Shown: one piece after another, positions 33,066-45,493 of the stretch
Position numbering within the stretch: position 1 is the stretch's first letter
How the letters are laid out: each line of letters opens with the position of its first letter
NCBI GenBank assembly: GCA_019279435.1
Contig: JAAALK010000285.1
Coordinates: forward strand, 27,312,371 to 27,376,370
From: Zizania palustris
Lineage: Eukaryota > Streptophyta > Magnoliopsida > Poales > Poaceae
Length of the DNA stretch: 64,000 nucleotides
Direction of reading: 5' to 3'
Notes under the pieces: model-generated
Told to the model about the DNA's origin: nothing
Seen by the model: only the letters and a program-made list of their open reading frames with translations
Databases searched by the model: none
Program-made: the position numbers and the translations under genes

Positions 33066-34105
33066 TATTGGGGGGAATATATTTCCCTTGAACAGGGGCC
33101 AAATGACGTCAGCTTCTGACAGCCTTCGGCTCGGAGCCCAACACTATCGAAGCTTGTATCTTCCTAGAGAAGCTGTTTCTAGGTCCCAAGGTACCCTTCG
33201 GAGCCTGCCGAGGCAAAGCCGCCAAGCCCCGTCGAAGCCCTCTGGAGCAAGGTCCCTCGAAGCCCTGCAGAGAGAAGCCCTCAAGATTCCTTGAAGACCG
33301 CCAGAAGCTAAGTCTTAGGCTAACTTCGAAGCCAGCCTCCGGGCCTTCTTCGGAGTTAGCCTTCGAGCCCTGTTCGGAGTTAGCCCTCGAGCCCCCTTCG
33401 GAGCTCCTCAGAGCTAGTCTCCAGACCCTCTCCAACCGATTCAAAGCCAAGGCCCCAGTTCGGAGGCCCCCGTTCGGAGGCCCCATTCGGAGGCCCTAGT
33501 TCGGAGGCCCCAGTTCGGAGGCCCCAGTTCGGAGGCCTAGTTCGGAGCCCTGGTTTGGAGGCCCCAGTTCGGAGGCCCCATTTCAGAGGCCCAGTTCGGA
33601 CCCTCGGATTCGTAGCTCCGGCCCTACTCCGAACCCAGAAGATATTTACGCCCCGCTATAGTGTAGATGTCGTACCAGGGGCCCCTCTGCCCATAGTTTG
33701 TCGTCTAGCTGGTCAAGATGTGATGTTACCTGACACGTCTGTAAAGCTGTAAAGCACTTTTGTACCATAGCTAGCTCCTTTTCCCCTCTTTGCCCCTATG
33801 AGCCTAGGGCTCATAAAGGGCATATCGGTCTTTTCCTTTGGCCTGCGTGCCTATAAAAGCAAGGCAAAGCCCTTGTAATAGGGACACACGCTCCAGGGGG
33901 CCATGAGACCCTGGAGTTCTTTTCTCCACACCAAGGCATACCATGCCAAATCCACCACAAACTGGATGTAGGGCTATTATCCCCTAGGGGAGGCCCGAAC
34001 CAGTACAAACTCTTTCTCCCTCTGAGAGAACCCATCAAGGTTAATTCTACACATCATATACACACATACAAAACCTGTGCTGTAGCTAACACAATTGCTA
34101 CAACA
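33066..34105 (+). repeat. 3' LTR of element L (1040 bp)
   Basis: It starts TATTGGGGGGAATATATTTCC (TG expected, G mutated to A) after a purine tract and ends GCTACAACA. It has a TATA box GCCTATAAAAGC near 33850, a typical Tat-type U5 region (GAGGCCCGAACCAGTACAAA) and an internal minisatellite. Copia H LTR sequence follows directly. Confidence 0.7.
33463..33602 (+). repeat. Minisatellite in the L LTR
   Basis: About nine or ten tandem, imperfect units of 13-16 bases built on GGCCCCAGTTCGGA. The array has no spacers. Less regular TTCGGAG units extend it to the left, to about 33340. Confidence 0.75.
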
Positions 34106-34238
34106 CCCGTGTACCTAAGTCACAAGCGGCCCAGACGCAGGAGGTCTTCTCTCCTCTTCTTGTCCTCTTTGACTTCCGTTGACAATGACTCATCACATCT
34201 GGAGCCATGAGGCACACGCTCTTCAGCATGGCTCCTCA
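34106..34238 (-). repeat. 3' LTR remnant of copia H
   Basis: The first 133 bases of the LTR on -, from TGAGGAGCCATGCTGAA to the conserved GTGACTTAGGTACACGGG. The rest is missing at the junction with L. The polypurine tract AAGGGGGAGAT lies at 34239-34249. Confidence 0.8.
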
Positions 34239-35303
34239 ATCTCCCCCTTGATGAGTGCATTGTCAACACTTTTCTTTATCAGCTCTCCAGTACCTGCGAG
34301 CACATGTGGAAACACGAAAACAAAACACAAGAAAACAGAGAAGAAAAAAGTAAAGTAAAAGTTTAACCCTAATGACCAAAAGCCAAACAAAAGCAAGAAA
34401 GCGGTCATTATGGTTAACCAAAAGTAAAGACTCAAAACGAGTGCAATCTCAGAATTATCAACAAGGATATCCAAAGAGTAAGGACAAACGGGACAAAACC
34501 CCCCTGAAACAAATCCCAGAGAAAGACAAAACTCCCCCTTAAACTCTTCACCCAAAATTTCTCCCCCTTGTTGACAATTGAACTCATCAAGCGAGACTAA
34601 ATGCACTCTAAAGAAACATAGACACAAAACTCCCCATGAAATGCAGCTACCCCTCAAAATATGCAATGAATGCAACTGGGGTGCATGTGGAGTGTAGAAA
34701 GCATGCTTCTCAAATATAATTGACTGCAATTACAACATCTAGCAGGTATAGCAAAAGACATATTGTCTAAGACACATGGCATGATCAGTGCAACAGATGA
34801 TATCTAAAGAAAGTCATTAGCACACATTTTCAGTTTTTGCAAATAAAAGCATCACCATATTTTGCACTTGACATGCAAATAAAGGCATGGAATTTTCATT
34901 CATTTTTGATTTTTATCATTTTTATAGCACATTTTCCATGTTAGAGCATATAGATGTCCAAGTTGCATATTTGCATCTAAGTGAGGAACTAGCTACAAGA
35001 CATGTAACAGATAGAAAAAGCATTCAGCCTACACATGCTAGTTACAAGAAGCAATGGTGATCATTTTTCAATTTTAAATCATAAAAGCCATGCGTATGAG
35101 AGATATCAGACATATCATATGAACTGAAGCAAAGCATGATCATCGACAAGTAATCAAAAGCATGTACCAGCTAGAATAAGTAAAGCAGTTCAATCATATA
35201 AAAAAGCAGGCTCAAAGTGTGATATGTGAATATGTATGATATGAACACACACAAAAAGACTCAAGAAAAGAGTAAAGAAGAAAGAAAACTGACTCAAAAC
35301 ATC
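34239..35303 (-). other. 3' non-coding region of copia H
   Basis: Homologous to 10345-11683 but shorter: a segment corresponding to about 10910-11250 of C is missing near 34870. No reading frame supported. Confidence 0.65.
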
Positions 35304-36338
35304 CTAAAAAGGATACACAACACCCAAATCCCCTCGTAAACGCTCAAAGGTAGACTGATCTAGGGGTTTGGTGAAAATGTCAGCCAACTGATGATGGGTA
35401 TCAACATGAACAAGGTCAATGACACCTTTCTCATATTGATCCCTCAAAAAGTGAAAGCACACATCAATGTGTTTGGTTTTTGAATGGAGACAAGGGTTTT
35501 TCCCTACACTAATCTCACTGGTGCTGTCACAAAACAGAGGAACTCTGGTAGGAAAGAACAACCCAAAGCCTCGCAACGTGGAAATCATCCAAACCAACTG
35601 TGAGCAACAGCTACATACTCAGCCTCAGTGGTCGAAAGAGCAACTCCAGACTGCTTTCAAGAAGACCAAGAAACAAGAGAAGAACCAAGAAACTAGCAAG
35701 TACCAGAAGTCGACTTGCGATCCAACCGGCACCCACCAAAGTCAGCATCTGAAAATCCAGATAAATCAAGAGATGATGATGCTGAGTAATAAAGACCTAG
35801 ATCAGGCGCATAGGTGAGATACCTAAAAATGCGCTTGACAGCCTGCCGATGAGACGCGCGTGGTGAAGACTGGAAGCGCGTGCACAGACCCACGACGAAC
35901 TGTATGTCTGGCCTCGTCGCCGTCAATTACAACAGCGAACCGATCATCCCTTGAAACTCTCTCTCATTGACCTTGAAGCCACTCTCATCCTTGTCCAGGC
36001 CCCTAGATGTACCCATTGGGGTCATCTAAGGCTTCAGCTCTCCACCAAAGTCGAATTTCTTCAACATGTCCCGGGTGTACTTACCCTAGTGGATGAAGGT
36101 GCCGTCCTTGGTCTGCTTGATCTGGAGCCCTAGGAAATACTTGAGCTCACCCATGAGGTTCATCTCAAACTCACTGTGCATCTGCTTAGAAAACTTGGAC
36201 ACAAGAGCGTCAGTAGTACCACCAAAAATGATATCGTCCACGTATATCTGAGCAACCAAGAAATCTGAGTCATCTCTGAGCAAGAAAAGAGTTTTATCCA
36301 CAGAACCCATCACAAAGCCCTTCCCTAACAAAACTGCT
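35304..36338 (-). pseudogene. RT C-terminus and RNase H of copia H
   Basis: Frames 36331-36086 (RT with intact YVDD: AQIYVDDIIFGG), 35926-35693 (RNase H start, DADFGGCRLDRKS) and 35597-35304 (RNase H end with ADIFTKPL). They are separated by frameshifts and short losses. About 12 codons of the TTEAEYVAAA-type segment are missing near 35605 relative to D. Confidence 0.85.
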
Positions 36339-38491
36339 TCAACCTTTTATACCAAGCCCTGGGGGCTTGCTTAAGACCGTATAAAGCTTTCTGCAGCTTA
36401 AAAACATGTCGAGGAAACTTAGGGTTTTCAAAACCGGGGGCTGCCTAACATAGACCTCCTCCTCTATATACCCGTTCAGAAAAGCACTCTTGACATCCAT
36501 TTGAAAAAGCTTAAAACCCTTCGAAGCGGCAAAAGCTAAGATAATGCGAATGGACTCAAGACAGGCAACAGGGGCGAAAGTCTCCTCAAAGTCAATAACC
36601 TCTTTCTGGCAAAAACCCTGGGCAACTAGTCGAGCTTTGTTGTGCACCACAACCTCATCTTCACCTTGCTTATTTTTGAACACCCACTTGGTGCCTATGG
36701 GGTTGCATCCGGGTGGCAGCTCAACCAGTGTCCAAACCCGATTGCGGACAAAATTCTCAAGCTCTTCTTGCATGGCATTAATCCAATTTGAATCAGAAAG
36801 AGCATGAGAAACGTCTTTGGGCTCAAAAGATGCAATAAAAGCAGATTCAACAAACACAACAAGAGAGTCAACAGAAGATCGCAAAGTCCTCTCAGACAGA
36901 TCACCGATGATGAGCTCTGAGGGGTGATCACGCTGAACTGCTCGGGATCCCTGGTGATCTGATATCACCTCACCAGAGTCAGCAGCTGGCACCTCTGAAC
37001 TCGATTGAGGGGGCTCGATCGAAGTGGAAGAAGTGATCATAGGTTCGCCCTCGTCCTCCATCGAAGTCTCAGAAGGTGTGGGTTCTGCAGGCTGTGCAGA
37101 AGGCCCACCCTCATCAACAGCTGGAGTGTCATCATCTTCCTTGAAGATGGACTCTCCGAGCTCACCATCTCTAGAAAGCTGAAAAGAAGGAGTCAAAGAA
37201 GGCAAGGACTTATCAAAAGAAACCTCGCAAGTCTCGACAAGCTGCTGGGAGTCGAGGTTCCAAACACGGAAGCCTCGAGAATGCAAAGCATAGCCAAGAA
37301 AAACTCCATCCCAGCAACGAGATTCAAACTTGTCCAAATGCCCTCCCTTATTGAGCACAAAGCACTTGCAGCCAAACGCTCGCAAGTGGCTCACCTTGGG
37401 CTGTCTGCCAAACCGCAACTCATATGAAGTCTTACCTAGATAAGCTTTAAGAAAAATGCGGTTGGCCAGATAGCAAGACGTGTTCATGGCTTCAGCCCAA
37501 AAACGCCTAGGAGTCTTGTGCTCATCGAGCATCGTCCTGGCCATCTCGACTAGCGTGCAGTTCTTTCGTTCCACAACACCATTCTATGGGGGAGTGTAAG
37601 GAGCAGAATATTGATGATCAAGACCCTGATCACTACAGAAGCTGACGAACTGAGAGTTCTTGAACTCAGAGACATTGTTAGAGCGAATCGCTCGCATCCG
37701 ACCATTGTTCTCATTCTTCAGCTTCAAAATCAGGTCATGAACAAAATGAAAAGTCTCATCCTTAGACTCCAAAAAGAAAACCCACGAGAATCGAGAAAAA
37801 TCGTCAACGATCACAAGCGCGTACCACTTCCCACCGACTGAGCGTACTCGAGCCGGACCAACAATGTCCATGTGTAACAACTCGCCCGGATACGAAGTCA
37901 TCACCTGAGTGACAGGTGAGTGAGAAGCAACAACCATTTTCCCGTGACGACAGGGATGGCAAACTAATCCTTCTCCATTTTAAGCTTGGGCAATCCTCGG
38001 ATGAGGTCCATAGAGCTCAACCTGACTAGCAGATCAAAACTCAAATGGCCCAACCTCCTATGCCACTTCCAGAGCTCAGAGGAGGATCCAGCAATCAAAC
38101 ATCGAGAAGGGCCAAAAGAACTAGAGAAGTCAATCCAAAAAACCTTACCGAAAGGTAAGATCTGGCAAATCAAAGACCCTCTAGAATCAATCACAGAAGA
38201 ACTGCCCTTCTTAAACCAAACCTCCAGACCATCCTCAAGAAGTTGCGAAACAGAAATCAAATTGAAGTTCAAATTTCCAACCAAAGCAACGTTCTTCAAA
38301 GAGAAATGGTCAGAGATATGAATTGAGCCAATGTCGTGTACCTTCCCTTGACCACTGTTCCCGAAGGTGATGTATTCCTTGGAGCTTGGGGGAGAGAGAC
38401 TGGAGAACCATCTGCAATGTCCCATCATGTGGTGAGAGCATCCTAAGTCCATGATCCAAACGTCCTCCAGTCCTCGATCCTGCACAATCAA
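36339..38491 (-). pseudogene. Protease, integrase and RT N-terminus of copia H
   Basis: Frames 38491-37964 (protease and integrase zinc domain), 37937-37584 (integrase core) and 37574-36339 (integrase end, RT start). The protease motif reads IMDLGCSHHM: the catalytic DSG is changed to DLG. In integrase the second catalytic aspartate is changed (IRSNNVSEF where C has RSDNGSEF), while the first Asp (HMDIVGPARV) and the Glu (MERKNC) remain. RT keeps FQMDVKSAFLNG. A TAG after YTPP and a single-base loss near 36440 add to the damage. Confidence 0.85.
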
Positions 38492-41240
38492 TGGTTGTAA
38501 GGGGGAGCAAATGGTCCGGCACCAGGTTTAGCAAAAGAACTAAACTAGTGTCGAGCCATCTGCTCAAAAGATGGAAAGCAGAAATCATCATAGGCGTCTG
38601 GACCAAAACGCGGCTCAAAGCGCGGTCCACGGATCTGCCTAAAGTCTTGGCCACGAGGTACAGAGCCGTATCCAAAATGACCTGAAGCTCTGCCAGAGCA
38701 AACACCACCCACCAGAGCACGGGCATGAAAGTCGTCTCCTCTACCACCACCTACACGATGTGGCCTAGCCTCTAGCTTCTCCCCGCGTCGAGGAACTCTT
38801 AGTCTACCACCCCGCTGGTAGAACTGCTCCTGGCCACCACGAGCTCTCTCTACTCTCTCAACCCGCTTCCTTCTAAAGCAAAACTCCGCAAGATGCCCGT
38901 CTCTCTGACAATACTCATAGTGGTAGGTGGGCTTCTTGGGATGTGGTTGAGGCTTGGGGTTCTTGGGCTTGGTGGTGTTGGGTGTAGACTCCTTGGTGTG
39001 AGAGGGTCCAGGTAGAGAGTCTAGAGAAGTGCGGAGGTGTTTGGGCTTTGGAACCCAGATGGGCTTCTTGGGTGGAGCTTTAGGCTGTTCTTGGAACACT
39101 CCATCCTTGGGCTGACTAGCCTGGAAAGACTCAGTGGAGTGAGTCTTGGGGTATCTCTGTTCCGGAGTCATTTTACTCCACTCCACTGCCTGGCTAATAG
39201 CACTCTCAAAATCAGCCTTGGTGTAGGTGTGGCCTACCCCAAACCCATCCTGCCTCTTAAACTGCTGGATCATCATGCCGAGCTGTGGCTCTCTGGCACT
39301 CACCCAACTTAGGATCTGTCGGAGGTAAAAGTTCTCATTTTAGACATCAGCTAGCTCCTCTCTCAAAGAAGCTAGTACCTCCATCTGAGACAAGCAGGTC
39401 TCACACTCTCTATCAACCTGGACAGACTTCTCGTCTTTCAGCTTGATCAACTCCAATCTAAGAGACAATAAGTTCTCACAGACAGTGGGTGGAACTGACA
39501 GTGTCTCAAGCTCTAGCCTAGTCTTCTCCAGCTCAGCTCTAACTCTCTCCAAATCATCTATTTGCTCATCACCCTTGGCTTTTAGCTTAGCTAAACTAGC
39601 TAGATGGGATGGGCAATCAGACAGGGCACGACGATAGTGGCATGAGCATCTTTCAGCTCCAGTTGAGCACTCTCAAGCTCAGTGGCCAAAGCGTCCCTCT
39701 CATCAACCCTTTCTGTGTACCTGGACTTCAGAGTCATCAGGTCACACAACAACACCTCACACTTTGGGCACTCACTGCTATCACCCAAGCAAGGGGAAGA
39801 AGATAGACTCTCAATTCTGTCGTTGGTCACGGCAAGCTCACTCTCAAGTTCATCTATCCTCTTCTTAGCCCCTCTAAGCAGTTTTTCCCGATATTTCAAC
39901 TACTGACGATTGCTTTCAAGTAAATCAACAATTTCACGTTCGTAAGAGGATACCTTCTCATTTTCATCGTCGTCGGAGTCGTCAGAGGAGCCCTTTTCTT
40001 TCTTATCCCCAAGAGCCATTGAGTAGAAGATCTTGCGGGATCTTCGGCATTGATGTGAGTGGCTCTTCGGCCTGTCCCCGAAGGCCATGAAGCAAAGGCC
40101 CGCCGGATCGTCCTTGTCCTTCCCCTTCCTGATGACAATCTCCTCATTGCTTGAGCTCGATGAAGAGGAAGAAGACGTGGACCGCTTGGAGTAGCTTTTC
40201 TCCATCTCGGCGAAGAAGGCCTTGTCGCACTTCTTGTTCTCACGTCGGTAGTCCTTCAGGGCCTTTCTGAAGAATCTGGTCTTTGGCTTGCCCTTTGTGA
40301 AGGAGGAGCTGTCGTGCTTGCCGGAGTCGTAGAAGCCACCACCGGTGCCCTTCTTGTGACCATTTCGCTTGGGGCAGTCGACGATGAAGTGACCTAGATC
40401 ACCACACTCAAAGCACCTGGATTTCATGCTATGTCTTTTGAACATTCTCTTGTCATAAACACGACACACCCGGTTGTTAAAAAGACACAGGTCATCATCT
40501 CCTAACGACTCGAGCTGGTCTTCAGTGATAGACATCAAGGAGAACCCAGCACAACTCATAGAGGAGGGGTCAGCAGAAGGTGTAGCAAGGGAAAGGGTCT
40601 TTGATCCAGAGCCAGTGAGATTTGATCTCAACTGGGTATCAACCTCAGTGGCCTTCAGCTTGCTAAACAATTCAGAAATTGTCAAGGTATCATAAGATGT
40701 GCTCTCAATGATAGAGGATACCTTGATCTCCAAGATCTTTGGGTCCAAGGTATGGAGAACCTTGAGCGCCTGCTCATGATCTGAGACCAACTGAACTCCC
40801 TCGGCCTTGTTGGCCCGAAGCTTGTTGATGATTGACTGAAAACGACCAAACAAAGCTTCAACAGATTCACCCGGCTTCTATGTGAAATTCTCATATTCAC
40901 GCCGGTAGGTATGATAGAGCCGAGCCTTGACCTGTGCTGTCCCCTCATGGTGTGCTTGGAGGGTAGCCCAGATCTCTCTCGCAGTGGTGAGATGGCTCAC
41001 ATGCTCAAATTCAGTGGGACCTAATCCAGAAAACAAAATGTTCACCGCTTTGTTGTTGTTCAGATGCTAGGATATAATATCAGGAGAATTACGCTCAACA
41101 ACTGGCAATATGGTGAAAGTAGCGTGAACACAAATGTCCCAGATGTCCGAGCTTTGGCTCATGAGATAGGCTCGCATGTGAGTCTTCCAATAATTATAGC
41201 CATAAGCTTCCAAGGACGGGACCTTTCCAAGAGATATCAT
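38492..41240 (-). pseudogene. Gag of copia H
   Basis: ATG at 41240-41238, soon after the primer site. UBN2-type Gag reads through MISLGKVPSLEAYGYNYWKT and an intact first knuckle CFECGDLGHFIVDC. A Ser-rich tract and coiled coil (KYREKLLRGAKKRIDELESE) follow. The second knuckle reads YEYCQRDGHLAEFC, so its first Cys is lost but, unlike C and D, the Gln codon is CAG, not TAG. Stops occur near 41070, 40878 and 39900, plus frameshifts near 39610 and 39340. The RGG-rich tail ends at a TAG (W to stop) at 38545-38547. Confidence 0.85.
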
Positions 41241-41291
41241 GATCACTACTGGGGTTTAGAACCGGTTAAGGTATGGAAAAACCCTAACCAG

Positions 41292-41303
41292 GCTCTGATA
41301 CCA
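41292..41303 (-). other. Primer-binding site of copia H (initiator tRNA-Met)
   Basis: TGGTATCAGAGC on -, two bases after the LTR end CGGTCCTACA. Confidence 0.85.
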
Positions 41304-41305
41304 CT

Positions 41306-43128
41306 TGTAGGACCGAAAGTAGCGACCAGAGGGGGGGGGGTGAATGGGCGCCTAGAAAATTCTTGCGAATCAATGGCCTTTTCCCAACATCCAACGCACC
41401 TCGAAAAACAACTAGCTGAATCTAGCAGATCTATACCAGGAAAAATAATCTAGCCTAAAAACAACCGGTGTCCTAAGTGAAAAGACACCAACACAGTGTT
41501 TGAAGGCAGATTAACAAAGCATTTAAAACATGGGGAAATCAAGCTTCACAGAAATAGATCATCACTGAGATTTAACATGAATGCACGTGAAACAAGGAAT
41601 CTTACTGTTCTAGATTTGTCTCATGTTTGATATTTGACGAAGCCTGCTTCGGAGAATGTAGTGTCTGAGCTTGTTGTGACCGTCCCGAAGTAAGCTTCGA
41701 AGGCTTCGTACTGAGGCAGTTGATGTGGACAGCGAAGTCTGTCCGAAGTATGCTTTGGGTTCGTCACAGATTCGAAGCCAACAAAAATTCAAAGCCTGAA
41801 AACGTAGCTTCACAGCTACCTTCGCAGGAAACTTCCCATGAAAAACAATGAAGCCTGCTAAAACCAAGAGCACTTACACACTTCGAAACAACAAGGCCAG
41901 TGAAGCACCTATGGTAGAAATAGCAACGTCACACGCCTTGAACCACTCACCGAAAAACACTTCGTACACAAGGACCTCAGCCGAAACAAGCAAAAAGAAC
42001 AAAATCGAAGTCTTTCCGAAGGCTGTGATGGATGCTCCGAAAATCACCCTTCGAACACGAAGTCTTATGAGCACCTTCGCTCACAGAAAACTCCGAAACA
42101 AAAACTACGCAGGATTTTCTTCTCCTCAAAACTAGCGCAATGCTGCCATGCTGCTATTTTGTAGCAAGCAAACTTTGTTAGCAACCAAATGAAATACACC
42201 AGCCAAGAACAAACTCATAAAGTAAAAAACAAAACACGCATGCAGTGGCGGAGATTTTAGAACAAATGAACAAACTAGGCACGCAAAATGATGCAACAGT
42301 CAATAGATCATGTCAATGCTCGGTAGAAGTAACAAGAAGTATAAAACTTGTTTAATCGATTTCCCAAGGTGCCGAAGACATGGATCCTGACGAAAGCCTG
42401 AGAGAAACGGAAAACTTCACACAGGCGGTGGCACTCACAGAACAGGAGAATGAACAAGAACTCAATATGGGGAAAGTGGATTGAAGTTTGTTATTAAGTG
42501 AGTTAACCCTAATCCTAGGGATTGGGGTCCTATTTATAGGCAGCCCAATAGCCTGGCAATATACCAAAAGACCCTTAGGATTTTTACAGACACTGAAGTA
42601 AAATGAAAAAGACCAAACTGCCCTTAGTATATTTTTACAGACTCGATTGACTGACTGTGGGCCTAAGGACAAAATAGTAAACTCCTATTTACAGATGACT
42701 AATCCGGAAGCGGAGCTTTCATAGTGACTACGGCTTCGCCTCAGAACAGTCCGATCCGAGATCATCGGTGATCCGTTTTGCACCGAAACTGACAAAGCGT
42801 CCACCGACTTTGCACCAGGTACCCGGATTGGGCCGGCCCGATTCCGCAGCTCTCTCAGCCCGGCAATCGCTTGCCGCCCGTGTACCTGACTCAGTCCTGG
42901 TCAACAGCCCAGTGGATCCTCTGCTGCTCCTAGCCCATGTACCCGGATTGGACCAGCCCGACTTCGCGGCCCCTCTGCCCGATAGTCGCTCGCTGCCCGT
43001 GTACCTGAGTCACAAGCAGCCCAGACGCAGTAGGTCTTATCTCCTCTTCTTGTCCTCTTTGACTTCCGTTGACAATGACTCATCACATCTGGAGCCATGA
43101 GGCCCACGCTCTTCAGCATAGCTCCTCA
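41306..43128 (-). repeat. 5' LTR of copia H (1823 bp)
   Basis: On - TGAGGAGCTATGCTGAA to CGGTCCTACA. A TATA box (CCTATAAATAGGACCC on -) is near 42525-42541. It shares both ends with C and D LTRs, but its centre (about 41400-42350) differs. It still has many CTTCG/CGAAG words. An 11-G run occurs at about 41330. Confidence 0.85.
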
Positions 43129-45493
43129 CTAGAGCTCTGCTGGAACGAAAACCACCCTCCAGAGCATGGTCATGAAAGTCGTCTCCTCTACCACCACATA
43201 CACGACGTGGACTGGCCTCTAGCCTCTCTCCACATCGAGGGACTCTTTATCTACCACCCTGCTGGTAGAACTGCTCCTGCCCACCTCGAGTTCTCTCTGC
43301 TGTCTCAACCCACTTCCTCCTAAAGCAAAACTCCTCAAGGTGCATGTCTCTCTGACAAAACTCACAGTGATAGATAGGCTTCTTGGGATGTGGTTGAGGC
43401 TTGGGATTCTTAGGCTTGGTGGTGTTGGGTGTAACTTCTTTGGTGTGAGAGGGTCCAGGTAAAGAGTCAAGAGAAGTGTAGAGAGGTTTAGGCTTGGGGA
43501 CCTAGATTTGCTTCTTGGGTGGAGCTTTAGGTTGTTCTTGGAACACTCCATCCTTGGGCTGACTAACCTAAAAAGACTCAGTAGAGTGAGTCTTGGGATA
43601 TCTCTGTTCAGTAGTCATCTTACTCCACTCCACTGCTCGGCTAATGGCACTCTCAAAATCAGCCTTGGTATAGGTGTAACCTACCCCAAACCCATCTTGT
43701 CTCTTGGACTTCTAGATCATCATGCCAAGCTGTGGCTCTCTGGCACTAATCCAACTCAGGATCTGATGGAGGTAAAAGTTCTCATTCTGAACATCAGCTA
43801 GCTCCTCTCTCAAGGAAGCTAACACCTCCACCTGAGACAAGAAGATATCACACTCTCTATCAACTTCGATAGACTTCTCAGCTTTTAGCTTGATCAAATC
43901 CGATCTGAAGGACAAGCAGTTCTCACAAACAGTGGGTGGAACTGACACGATCTCAAGCTCTAGCTTAGTCTGCTCTAGCTCAGCTCTCACTCCAGCTAAC
44001 TCACCCACATGCTCATCACTCTTGGCTCTCAGCTCAGCTATACTAGCTAAATGGGATGGGCAGTCTACACAGGGCACAACGTCAGTGGCCTGATCGTTTT
44101 TCAGCTCTAGCTAAGCACTTTCAAGCTCAGTGGCCATAGCGTCTCTCTCATCTACCCTCTCTGTATACCTGGACTTCAGAGTCGTCAGATCACACAACAA
44201 CACCTCATAGTTAGGGCACTCACTGCTACTACCCAAGCAAAGGGAAGAAGACAGACTCTCAATCTTGCCATTTGCCATGGCAAGCTCACTTTCAAGCTCA
44301 TCTATCCTCTTTTTAGCCCTTCTAAGTAGTTTCTCCCGATACTTCAACTCCTAACGGTTCTCTTCTACTAAATTAACAACTTCTTGTTCATAGGGAGATA
44401 CCTTTTCATCGTCATCGTTGTCGTCGTCGGAGTTGTCGGAGGAGGCCTTTTCTTCCTTATCCCCAAGAGCCATTGAACAGAAGCTCTTGCGGGGTCTTCG
44501 GCTGTGACGCGAGCGACTCTTTGGCTTCTCCCCGAAGGCCATGAAGCAGAGGTCCGCCGAATCATCCCTGTCCTTCCCGTTCTTGATGATGAACTCTTCA
44601 TCACTTGAACTTGAAGACGAGGAGGAAGACGAAGATCTCTTGGAGTAGCTTTTCTCCATCTCGGCGAAGAAGGTCCTGTCTCGCTTCTTGTTCTCACGCC
44701 TGTAGTCCTTCAGATCCTTTCGAAAGAATCTTGTCTTGGGCTTGCCCTTTGTGATAGTGGAATTGTCGTGCTTGCCGGATTCATAGGAGCTAACTCCGGT
44801 TCCCTTCTTGTAACTCTTCTGCTTGGGGCAGTCGGCGATGAAATGACCTAGATCACCACACTCAAAGCATCTGGATTTTGTGCCGTGTCTTTTAAGCATT
44901 CGTTTATCATAGTCACGTCGCACCTGGTTGTTAAACAAGCACAGATCATCATCTCCTAGAGAATCAAGCTGATCCTCGGAGATAGACATCAAAGAAAAAG
45001 TAGTACACCTCAAAACAGTAGGATTAGTAGACGATGTCGCAAGAGACAAAGTTTTTGAGCCAAAACCAGTGAGATTTGATCTCAACTGGATATCATCCTC
45101 TGAGGCCTTGAGCTTACTAAAAAGCTCTATGACAGTCAAGGTATCATAGGAAGCACTCTCAACAATAGAAGAAACCTTTATCTCCCAAATCTTAAGGTCC
45201 AAGGTATGAAGAACCTTGAGCGCCTGTTCATGATCTGAGACTAGTTGATCACGATCGGCCTTGTTGGCCCAAAGCTTGTTAATGATCATTTGAAAACGAC
45301 CAAACAAAGCCTCAACAGTCTCACCCGGCTTCTATGAGAAATTTTCATACTCACGCTGTAATGTCTGATAGAGCCTTGCCTTGACCTGAGCTATCCCCTC
45401 ATGGTGTGCCTAGATGGTAGCCTAGATATCTTGAGCAGTGTCAAGATGGCTAACACGCTCAAACTCACTAGGACCTAGACCAGAGAATAAAAT
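43129..45493 (-). pseudogene. Gag of copia G (middle and C-terminal part)
   Basis: Frames 45307-44351, 44347-44111, 44077-43712 and 43551-43219 follow the gag of C and H. They include an intact first knuckle CFECGDLGHFIADC and the Ser-rich and coiled-coil region. The second knuckle reads CEFCQRDMHLEEFC with Gln intact. Breaks: TAG before the coiled coil, T*KPG-type stop near 45333, and frameshifts. Copia H cuts it at 43128. On the upstream side solo LTR K splits it at 45493, and the N-terminus continues at 47480. Confidence 0.8.
45489..45493. repeat. Target-site duplication of solo LTR K (AAAAT)
   Basis: AAAAT before TGAGAAACC is repeated right after CCAACA at 47480-47484. Gag of G is continuous across the two copies. 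Confidence 0.85.

Larger units (their letters stand above)
28472..34105 (+). mobile_element. Element L: 3' part of a Tat/Grande-like Ty3 element with antisense gene
   Basis: The right end is an LTR in + orientation (33066-34105), preceded by the purine-rich GCGAGGGGCTAC, as expected for a 3' LTR. Upstream lies a spliced gene on the - strand (29483-32627) and about 1 kb without a recognised gene. No gag or pol of L is present. The left side is truncated into copia G RNase H. An antisense gene downstream of pol recalls what I remember for Grande-type Tat elements. That placement is inference from layout and LTR style, not from pol. Confidence 0.65.
34106..43128 (-). mobile_element. Copia H: Ty1/copia element inside copia G
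   Basis: A - strand copia relative of C: 5' LTR 43128-41306, primer site, gag from ATG 41240, pol to 35304, 3' non-coding 35303-34239, and only 133 bp of 3' LTR (34238-34106) before element L LTR begins. Its right end cuts the gag of G at 43128/43129. Gag-pol is full length but carries many stops and frameshifts, and the protease and integrase active sites are mutated, so it is dead. Confidence 0.85.

Noticed and set aside
33109..33486. 125-codon - strand frame in the L LTR
   Set aside because: It translates the minisatellite-like TTCGGAG repeats; low complexity, no start context, lies wholly in an LTR.
33463..33602. CRISPR-like array
   Set aside because: The units are directly tandem without unique spacers, and the genome is eukaryotic; it is a minisatellite.
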